From NCBI GenBank assembly GCA_028532855.1, contig JAQQAL010000010.1, positions 1-64,000 on the forward strand: a stretch of DNA of 64,000 nucleotides. Direction: 5' to 3'. The notes under the pieces are model-generated. The model saw only the letters and a list, made by a program, of their open reading frames with translations, ran no database searches and was not told the DNA's origin. Made by a program: the position numbers and the translations under genes. The stretch comes from Candidatus Thalassospirochaeta sargassi. Lineage in GTDB: Bacteria; Spirochaetota; Spirochaetia; UBA9216. This document shows positions 24,813-31,285 of the stretch, piece after piece. How positions within the stretch are numbered: position 1 is the stretch's first letter; each line of letters starts with the position of its first letter.

Positions 24813-25946
24813 TCAGCAGCTAATCATTCTGAAAAGCTCATCATACTCGGGGGCTTGTTCCTGCCAGCTGTAATGGGTAAAGGAGTCGGATAAACCGGTT
24901 GATTCTTCAAGACCAGCAATATTCCCGCATTCGTGTAACTGTTTCAATATAATTATCAATTTCTCAGTCAACTCGTTGTAGTCCGAATAAATCACACTGT
25001 CTGTGAACGCCTCCGGTATAAGTTCAGGATAACTGAGCCTGTCAGGGAGTAGCGGACGGGATCCATATCTGATTGCTTCGACTACCGATATTCCGAAATT
25101 TTCCTGAATTGCGGTACTGATCGTAATATCTGAGCGCTTCAGCCAGTTCAGATAATCATCTTTACTGTCACAGTAGCCGTATTGAAGAATCCTGTCTCCC
25201 CAGCGCTCTTTTGCCTTAATGAATGCTTTCGGCATTGCCTGAAAACTCTCACCCAGCAGGGCTATGTTGAACGGAGTATCAAATCCGACCGACTTGAGTT
25301 CTGTATCTGCGATTTCAAGGGTTTTAAAAAAAACATCGGGACATTTATCAAATTCCCACCTGTGGTTCCATAGAATGAGAGGCGGTTTGTTGGATTTTGA
25401 ATCTTTGCTGAAATTTAATTTGCCGGCCGGGAAGTTGCATCCCGGGTATAATACTGAGGATTTAACTCTTATTTTATCAACAACCCATAGCGGTTTATAT
25501 TCCGGCATTTTTTTTATAAAACCGGGCATATTGTCTAAAAAGCTGTTCAGGTGAAAGTAAGAATTAAAAAGCAGCTTATCAGCTGCAAGAGCGGTAGTTA
25601 TATCTGTAAATCCGAACTGATAGTCCATCTTCTCACCATCAGGTAATGGATATGAAAGCTGATTTTCATGAAAATAGACAACTGTCGGCGGGCAGTCGGT
25701 TCCCCACAGCATTTTAAGATCCGACAGACTCATCAAGTCTGATGTAAAAAGCAGGTCATATTCTGATGGATTTTCTATTATTTGTGAAAAATGCAGGGCA
25801 GCACCGCGCATTCTCCATTTCCAGTAGCGTGCAGGAAGGGTCACCAGGGTAATATCATGAAAGCTGTGTTTGATTAGTCCATCTGCGAAGTCCCTGTGTG
25901 ATCCGCCGTAAAAAGGCTCGATGAACAGTATTTTAAGTCTTTTCAT
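24813..25946 (-). CDS. Predicted tRNA-queuosine alpha-mannosyltransferase (QTMAN/GTDC1 family)
   Basis: 377 residues. The N-terminal 170 residues match the DUF3524 family (IEPFYGGSHRDFADGL, LPARYWKWRMRGAALHFSQ), the same signature as animal GTDC1/QTMAN, which mannosylates queuosine in tRNA-Asp. The C-terminal half is a GT-B/GT4 sugar-nucleotide domain (ILWNHRWEFDKCPDVF, IQENFGISVVEAI). The donor would be GDP-mannose. No queuosine-synthesis gene is in the window. The family call is firm; the exact substrate in this bacterium is inferred. Confidence 0.82.
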   Translation of the reverse strand: MKRLKILFIEPFYGGSHRDFADGLIKHSFHDITLVTLPARYWKWRMRGAALHFSQIIENPSEYDLLFTSDLMSLSDLKMLWGTDCPPTVVYFHENQLSYPLPDGEKMDYQFGFTDITTALAADKLLFNSYFHLNSFLDNMPGFIKKMPEYKPLWVVDKIRVKSSVLYPGCNFPAGKLNFSKDSKSNKPPLILWNHRWEFDKCPDVFFKTLEIADTELKSVGFDTPFNIALLGESFQAMPKAFIKAKERWGDRILQYGYCDSKDDYLNWLKRSDITISTAIQENFGISVVEAIRYGSRPLLPDRLSYPELIPEAFTDSVIYSDYNELTEKLIIILKQLHECGNIAGLEESTGLSDSFTHYSWQEQAPEYDELFRMISC

Positions 25947-26054
25947 ATATAAGAATAAACGATATTTTACGCAATCTGATCAAGTAGGAGCTTGCCAGCT
26001 GGCTGACTCTTTTCTATAATCAAGATAGTAAGAAATTTGAAGGAGCTACCGGCT

Positions 26055-27794
26055 ATGGATAATAAGGAATTGGAACTCAAGGCTGAGGAGTATCTTGGAC
26101 TTGAAGAAAACGAATACTTCAGAAATGAAATGCAGCAGGTGCTTGATAAGAAGGACTGGGAAAATCTTAACGACAGGTTTTACACTGAATTGAGTTTCGG
26201 AACCGGCGGTCTGCGCGGGGTTATTGGCGGCGGCTATAACCGCATGAACGCTTTTACGGTTAGAAAAGCTACCCAGGGCCTTGCCGATTATATAAACAGG
26301 GCTGTTGAAAACGGGAGTGTCGTAATTGCCTATGATTCAAGAAATTTCTCAGATGTATTTGCCAAAGAAGCAGCACTTACTCTCTGTGCCAACGGGATAA
26401 AAACATCAGTTTTCAGCTCCTTGAGGCCGACACCCGAGCTGTCCTATGCCGTACGGGAATTGAATGCTACAGCTGGAATTGTAGTAACAGCCAGTCATAA
26501 TCCTCCGGAATACAATGGTTATAAGGTTTATTGGTCGGACGGATGTCAGGTTACTCCTCCGCATGACACAGGTATAATTGATATGGTTAGAGCTGTTGAG
26601 AAACCGAAAGCGTCTCTCCCTGAAAATGAAGCGCTTGAAAGCGGGATGCTGAAATATATCGACAGTGAAATAGATGATAAATACGTTAATATGGTAAAAA
26701 GTTATTTCTTCAACGCAGAGCTTGTAAAAGAGAAGGGGGGTGAACTTAACGTCGTGTATACACCGCTTCACGGCACAGGCACAATGCTTGTGGAACGGAT
26801 TCTCGGCGAATGCGGAATCGAAGTAAATACGGTCCCCGAACAGAGAGAACCTGACGGCGACTTCCCTACAGTCGATTACCCTAACCCCGAAGAGGCTTCT
26901 GCAATGAAGCTTGCCCTGGAGCTCGGTGAAAAAACCCGGGCCGACCTTGTCCTCGGAACTGACCCTGATGCTGACCGTCTGGGGATTGCCGTTCCCGGAG
27001 AGGATGGAAAATTCAGGCTTGTAACCGGTAACCAGCTCGGCTGTCTGCTAGGTGACTATATTTTCTCGGTTCTGAAATCAAATGGTAAGATGCCTCCTAA
27101 TCCAAGGCTTGTAAAAACAATAGTAACTACCGACCTTCAGAAATTGATTGCTGAAAGCTACGGTGTTGAAACGTATGATGTTCTCACGGGATTCAAGTAC
27201 ATTGGTGAAAAAATTAAAGAGTTTGAAACTTCCGGAGAGAGTTATGTCTTTGGTGGTGAGGAAAGCTACGGATATCTGCTGGAAACAGAGGTCCGTGACA
27301 AAGATGCTGTGTCGGCCGCAGTAATAACTGCTGAGATGGCATTGTATGACAGAAGCCGCGGTATGAGCCTGCTCGATCATCTTAACGATATCTATGAAAG
27401 GTTCGGGTTCTTTAAAGAAATACAAATAGCGAAGACCTTCAAGGGACAGGCCGGCGTTGAAAAAATAAAGGGCCTGATGAACAGTCTGCGCGAGAACAAT
27501 CCTGAAAAACTCGGTGGAAGCCCTGTAATGATCGTAAAAGATTACAAGCTGAGGGTTGAATCTGATAAAACAAACGGCAGTGAGAAGAAAATTGAATTGC
27601 CGGAATCGAACGTTCTGCAGTTTATCCTTGAAGACGGGACTATTGTCACGGCAAGACCGTCAGGAACCGAGCCTAAAATTAAATTCTATGCCTCATGCCG
27701 TGCGGATAAGGGTCTTGCGCTTAAAGACGCAGAAGCCGAGGTAGAAGCAAAGCTTGAGAAGCTTTCAAACGACATTGAGTCGCTCTGCAAATAG
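26055..27794 (+). CDS. pgm: Phosphoglucomutase/phosphomannomutase
   Basis: An alpha-D-phosphohexomutase of 579 residues that interconverts hexose 1- and 6-phosphates. All four loops are visible: phosphoserine TASHNPP near residue 146, metal-binding GTDPDADR, sugar-binding GGEESYGYL and phosphate-binding RPSGTEPKIKFY. Length and the N-terminal FGTGGLRG place it in the PgcA-like group. ATG 26055 is chosen because GGAG stands about 9 bases before it; TTG 26037 is an alternative. It is followed by a terminator and stands alone. Confidence 0.93.
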   Translation: MDNKELELKAEEYLGLEENEYFRNEMQQVLDKKDWENLNDRFYTELSFGTGGLRGVIGGGYNRMNAFTVRKATQGLADYINRAVENGSVVIAYDSRNFSDVFAKEAALTLCANGIKTSVFSSLRPTPELSYAVRELNATAGIVVTASHNPPEYNGYKVYWSDGCQVTPPHDTGIIDMVRAVEKPKASLPENEALESGMLKYIDSEIDDKYVNMVKSYFFNAELVKEKGGELNVVYTPLHGTGTMLVERILGECGIEVNTVPEQREPDGDFPTVDYPNPEEASAMKLALELGEKTRADLVLGTDPDADRLGIAVPGEDGKFRLVTGNQLGCLLGDYIFSVLKSNGKMPPNPRLVKTIVTTDLQKLIAESYGVETYDVLTGFKYIGEKIKEFETSGESYVFGGEESYGYLLETEVRDKDAVSAAVITAEMALYDRSRGMSLLDHLNDIYERFGFFKEIQIAKTFKGQAGVEKIKGLMNSLRENNPEKLGGSPVMIVKDYKLRVESDKTNGSEKKIELPESNVLQFILEDGTIVTARPSGTEPKIKFYASCRADKGLALKDAEAEVEAKLEKLSNDIESLCK

Positions 27795-27814
27795 ACCGCC
27801 GTATAGAAAGTTGC

Positions 27815-27842
27815 GGGGATCGGCTATGCTGATCCCTTTTTT
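27815..27842 (+). terminator. Terminator of the phosphohexomutase gene
   Basis: GGGATCGGC-TAT-GCTGATCCC followed by T6. Confidence 0.8.
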
Positions 27843-27856
27843 GATCAGGACAGGAC

Positions 27857-28153
27857 TCATCTGTTCCAACTGCGCTTATTCTTCAAGGCATAGGCGTCAG
27901 CTAGAATTTCACGGATTCCGGTCTCATCAATAACACCCCTGTTAATCTGATCCTGAAGCTCTTCTGCGTATGCTTCTTCCATATTGTAAAGGCGGGAAGC
28001 AAGTTTGCCGCTCCATATCAGCTGCACAAGGTCATCTACGTTTTCGGAATAGCTAAGAAGTTCCTGGGATGTTATAAAAGACTTGTACCATCGGATGTCG
28101 TCAATTTCGAGATCGTATTCATCCATTAATTTTTCAAGACTGAAACTGCTCAT
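27857..28153 (-). CDS. Small acidic protein of unknown function
   Basis: 98 residues, mostly helical by composition, with no signal peptide or membrane segment and no known motif. It is convergent with pgm. There is no Shine-Dalgarno; a promoter abuts the ATG. Confidence 0.6.
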   Translation of the reverse strand: MSSFSLEKLMDEYDLEIDDIRWYKSFITSQELLSYSENVDDLVQLIWSGKLASRLYNMEEAYAEELQDQINRGVIDETGIREILADAYALKNKRSWNR

Positions 28154-28160
28154 ACCTATA

Positions 28161-28189
28161 ATATTATTGAATCTGAGTACAAAGGTAAA
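28161..28189 (-). promoter_or_regulatory. Promoter abutting the start codon, leaderless geometry
   Basis: Minus strand: TTTACC, 17-base spacer, TAATAT, then 7 bases to ATG 28153. Confidence 0.45.
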
Positions 28190-28266
28190 GAAAAAGCAAG
28201 AAAAACCTAATGAACTGTTAAAAAAAAACCGATCTTAATAAATAGAATACCTGAAGGAGGGGCTGT

Positions 28267-28482
28267 ATGGTTCAGTATAGAATAAAGAGCAGCAAAGAGA
28301 TTAATAACTATCTCAATATCCTTGGTGAGAGAAATGACGGCTTTGATGTCCTTATTATCAATGAACATGATGAGTACAGAAGAGAGGTTAAGGATTTTTT
28401 GAGTAAAGAACTCTTTGAGACCTGTCTGCGAACAGGATATTTAATAAAGCTGGATGCAGATCAATCACTGATGACTGCATAG
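28267..28482 (+). CDS. Small protein of unknown function
   Basis: 71 residues, soluble, with a strong Shine-Dalgarno (AGGAGGGG) 6 bases before the ATG. No recognised domain. It is followed by a strong terminator, so it is a single-gene transcript. Confidence 0.65.
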   Translation: MVQYRIKSSKEINNYLNILGERNDGFDVLIINEHDEYRREVKDFLSKELFETCLRTGYLIKLDADQSLMTA

Positions 28483-28508
28483 TTATACCTAACTACCCGC
28501 CGGGATAA

Positions 28509-28540
28509 AAAACCGGATTGAAAAATCCGGTTTTTTTTTA
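28509..28540 (+). terminator. Intrinsic terminator
   Basis: AAACCGGATT-GAAA-AATCCGGTTT followed by a T-run. Confidence 0.9.
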
Positions 28541-28615
28541 CCCGTAAATGAACTTGTCTTATTAATTAATTTATACTATTTTGTAAATACATAATTACAA
28601 TTTACGGGGGAGTCT

Positions 28616-29923
28616 ATGCTTCTTGATCCGGAATGTACCGAAGAAAAGGGAAGGATCAAAATAAATATCTCAGTACCAGCCGATGTTGCTTCAAGATATG
28701 GTTTTCGTGAGAACGAGCAATACAATATCCGTGAATACACAGACGGAATCTTTTTGCGACAGTCTCCTGATGTTCTGAAGCGGATTTACATTGAAGCAAC
28801 CAATAAATGTAATCTGAACTGTAAAACATGCATACGGAATGTCTGGGGAGAAGATATGGGGCTGATGGACTTCAGTCTTTTTGAAAAAATCGTAGCTGAT
28901 GCAGAACGATTATCTGAAATCCATAATGAAAACTATGATAATACCCTTATGGATTATCTTAATCCTGAAAGAATAAAACAGCGATTTACATTCTTTTTTG
29001 GAGGATGGGGAGAACCTCTGATGCATCCGGATATCATCAGGATGATAAAAAAAGTGAAGAAGCGGGGCTGGAGGGCTGAGCTTATTACTAGCGGAACACT
29101 TCTTAGTGAAGAAATGTCGCGAAACCTTATTGATGCGGGGCTTGATTTTATCTGGGTATCACTTGATGGAGCAACTCCCGAGAGCTATAAGAATGTAAGA
29201 CTCGGTAACATGCTTCCAGGAATATTGGAGAACCTCAAAGGACTCAGGAAGTTAAAGGCTTTCAACCTTGCACCGGGGCCGCAGATTGGGATTGCATTTG
29301 TAGCCATGCAGAATAATATAAATGAATTACCAGGCCTAATAGATATATGTCGCCGAATTGACGCCAAAAACTTATCGGTAAGCAATGTGCTGCCGTTCAC
29401 TGAAGATCTCCTGCCTGAGCGTCTGTATAAGCTGTCTTCAGGGAACTGGGGAAAGGGTGATTTGAGAATAGATTTTCCCCGGATGGACGCAACACCTGAG
29501 ATTGCTGATCTGGTACAGAAGGCTGCTTCGGCAGGAGGCTGGTATTCCATCGCCGGTAATGAGCTGGATCACCGCATAGGAGTCTGTCCGTTTATAAAAA
29601 AAGCGAGTCTTTCGATACGGTGGGATGGGAAAATCAGTCCATGCACTCCGCTGTTTTATGATAGCGAATCTTATCTTGAAAACACGCTTAGAAAAAGCAA
29701 AGCCTGTCACTTCGGTGATGTCAATCATGATAGTCTGGCAGCTGTATGGTTGAAAGATGAGTACCGAGCCCTAAGGCGAAAGCTGCAGTTTGAAGAGTTT
29801 TCTCCCTGCACCGTATGTAATTCGTGCGAAATGGCGGAATCGAACGAAGAAGATTGCTTCGGAGACACACACCCTGCCTGCGGCGGATGTTTGTGGCAGC
29901 AGGGTTTTATACAATGTCCTTGA
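28616..29923 (+). CDS. Radical SAM/SPASM protein resembling tungsten-oxidoreductase maturases
   Basis: 435 residues. An N-terminal beta-rich AbrB-like segment (1-55) precedes the radical SAM cluster CNLNCKTC (CxxxCxxC, near residue 63), then FFGGWGEPL, and a Cys-rich SPASM-like C-terminus (CPF, CTPLF, CTVCNSC, CFGDTHPACGGCLW). That layout and ending resemble the tungsten-cofactor oxidoreductase maturase group (TIGR04317-like), recalled, not searched. No aldehyde oxidoreductase gene is near. A 45-codon interrupted ORF follows by 28 bases. The Shine-Dalgarno is GGGGGAG. Confidence 0.8.
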   Translation: MLLDPECTEEKGRIKINISVPADVASRYGFRENEQYNIREYTDGIFLRQSPDVLKRIYIEATNKCNLNCKTCIRNVWGEDMGLMDFSLFEKIVADAERLSEIHNENYDNTLMDYLNPERIKQRFTFFFGGWGEPLMHPDIIRMIKKVKKRGWRAELITSGTLLSEEMSRNLIDAGLDFIWVSLDGATPESYKNVRLGNMLPGILENLKGLRKLKAFNLAPGPQIGIAFVAMQNNINELPGLIDICRRIDAKNLSVSNVLPFTEDLLPERLYKLSSGNWGKGDLRIDFPRMDATPEIADLVQKAASAGGWYSIAGNELDHRIGVCPFIKKASLSIRWDGKISPCTPLFYDSESYLENTLRKSKACHFGDVNHDSLAAVWLKDEYRALRRKLQFEEFSPCTVCNSCEMAESNEEDCFGDTHPACGGCLWQQGFIQCP

Positions 29924-29951
29924 TGATATAATAAAAAGAAAGAGGTTTGTT

Positions 29952-30086
29952 ATGGCAAATACTTTCCGCCTGGATTAGGCTGAAATAGGGATGATCCTTG
30001 AAAAAGGCTGCGACTATCAGGATGCATTAAAAATTGCTGCTGAAATTAACGGAATAATGATGGGATTATCCATAACCGGTTTCTGA
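29952..30086 (+). pseudogene. Small ORF with in-frame TAG downstream of the radical SAM gene
   Basis: ATG 29952, preceded by AGAGG, reads MANTFRLD, then TAG (29976-29978), then continues in the same frame for 35 more codons to TGA (AEIGMILEKGCDYQDALKIAAEI ... in short: an amphipathic helix with one Cys). A single GAG-to-TAG change would explain it. Alternatively translation restarts at ATG 29991 (31 residues). No family is recognised. Confidence 0.45.
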
Positions 30087-30191
30087 GCTGATCCTTAACC
30101 TGAAGCTCTACAGCATAATCTGGGGACGGGGCATCTTTGAAGAATCAAAGAAACTGCTGTTCTCAAAATCAAAATAATTAATCGCTTCTGC

Positions 30192-30220
30192 TTGACAATA
30201 GATAGTGATTTTGTTATAAA
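30192..30220 (+). promoter_or_regulatory. Consensus sigma-70 promoter of tRNA-Gly
   Basis: TTGACA, 17-base spacer, TATAAA, 33 bases before the tRNA. A short hairpin, GAAACG/CGTTTC, lies between promoter and tRNA. Confidence 0.85.
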
Positions 30221-30253
30221 TCTGAACATCCGAAACGCATAACGCGTTTCTAT

Positions 30254-30325
30254 GCGCCTGTCGTATAACGGCTATTACCTCCGCCTTCCAAGCTGATGAT
30301 GTCGGTTCGATTCCGATCGGGCGCT
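30254..30325 (+). tRNA. tRNA-Gly (TCC anticodon)
   Basis: The acceptor arms GCGCCTG and CGGGCGC pair (one G-T). The T-arm contains TTCGATT. The anticodon loop CTTCCAA gives TCC, reading GGA/GGG. CCA is not encoded. The anticodon stem TCCGC/GCTGA has a C-T mismatch at its middle pair. It is followed by an AACCGC/GCGGTT hairpin and a terminator. Confidence 0.93.
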
Positions 30326-30359
30326 TAAGCAACCGCACGAGCGGTTCTATATATAGAGC

Positions 30360-30386
30360 GGCATCCTTGATGGATGCCTTTTTTTT
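30360..30386 (+). terminator. Terminator after tRNA-Gly
   Basis: GGCATCC-TTGA-TGGATGCC followed by T8. Confidence 0.88.
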
Positions 30387-30409
30387 AATATTCAAGAGAA
30401 GGGGCGCAT

Positions 30410-30652
30410 ATGGGACTCAGGGGCGAAGTATTTTCGTGTAAAGCGACTACAGAAAACGGAAAAAGAACTTATTTTTTCAATGTTAAGGAAAATCGCCAGG
30501 GAGATCTCTTTCTTAATGTCGTAGAGAGTAAACCTCACGGTGGAACAGGGTATGAGCGTCATTCAATTGTGGTTTTTGAAGAGGACATGGAAATGTTCAC
30601 CAAAGAACTTCAGAAATCACTCGATTATATCAAGAACCATAAGGAACATTAA
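30410..30652 (+). CDS. bpuR: PUR-domain nucleic-acid-binding protein (BpuR/DUF3276 family)
   Basis: 80 residues forming one PUR-alpha-type domain: GLRGEVFSCK, RTYFFNVKENRQGDLFLN, ERHSIVVFEEDM. The Borrelia relative BpuR binds DNA and RNA and regulates gene expression as a dimer. The gene order bpuR, rnhB, smc is the same as in Borrelia as I recall it. Strong Shine-Dalgarno (GAAGGGG). Its last 23 bases overlap the end of rnhB on the other strand. Confidence 0.88.
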   Translation: MGLRGEVFSCKATTENGKRTYFFNVKENRQGDLFLNVVESKPHGGTGYERHSIVVFEEDMEMFTKELQKSLDYIKNHKEH

Positions 30653-31208
30653 AACTCCTCCGGTGAATAGCCGACCACCCGTGTTGTCGTATAAGTTCAG
30701 CATGTTTTTTTGTCGGGTAGCCTTTATGGCGGTCAAACTCCCAATCAGGTTCAATCCAGGAATACCTTATCATCCATAAATCTCTGGCTGTTTTTGCAAG
30801 AATTGATGCGGCCATAATCGGATATTCTTTCGCGTCACCCTTTATGATAGTCCGAACCTTACCCGGGATATCCGGCGGGTACTTTCCGTCGGCAAGATAA
30901 AGATCAGCCCTGGTGTTGAGTTCGGAAACTGCACGCTTCATGGCGAGAAGGCTTGCATTGTGAATATTAATCTCATCTATTTCCGACGCCCATACCCATC
31001 CGACACCGAAGCTGACGGCTTTTTCAAGTATTACAGACGTCGCAGCAAGTCTTCTTTTCTCACTGAGCTTTTTAGAGTCATTAAGAATTGATGTGTCAAA
31101 ATCAGAGGGAAGTATTACTGCAGCTGCCGTAACCGGGCCTGCAAGAGGACCCCGACCGGCTTCGTCAATTCCCGCAATTGTTTTATATGATACATGCATC
31201 ACATCCAT
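30630..31208 (-). CDS. rnhB: Ribonuclease HII
   Basis: Removes RNA from RNA-DNA hybrids and single ribonucleotides from DNA. 192 residues. The diagnostic GIDEAGRGPLAGPV (Asp-Glu pair of the active site) is at about 13-26, followed by LNDSKKLSEKRR, the ADG motif with the third acidic residue, and HKGYPTKKH near the end. It is divergent from smc and convergent with bpuR. TATCAT lies 6 bases before the ATG and there is no Shine-Dalgarno. Confidence 0.94.
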   Translation of the reverse strand: MDVMHVSYKTIAGIDEAGRGPLAGPVTAAAVILPSDFDTSILNDSKKLSEKRRLAATSVILEKAVSFGVGWVWASEIDEINIHNASLLAMKRAVSELNTRADLYLADGKYPPDIPGKVRTIIKGDAKEYPIMAASILAKTARDLWMIRYSWIEPDWEFDRHKGYPTKKHAELIRQHGWSAIHRRSFNVPYGS

Positions 31209-31285
31209 ATTAGCATGATAATGCTGTTCATTTAAGCCCGTTTTATGATAGACTGTTCTCTAATAACAACGAGTATGGAGCGCCT

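Noticed and set aside
29976-29978. TAG read as pyrrolysine or a recoding site
   Set aside because: No pylTSBCD genes or recoding structure is visible; a nonsense mutation or restart is simpler.
30108-30395. 95-codon frame antisense to tRNA-Gly
   Set aside because: It runs across the tRNA, its promoter and its terminator on the opposite strand.
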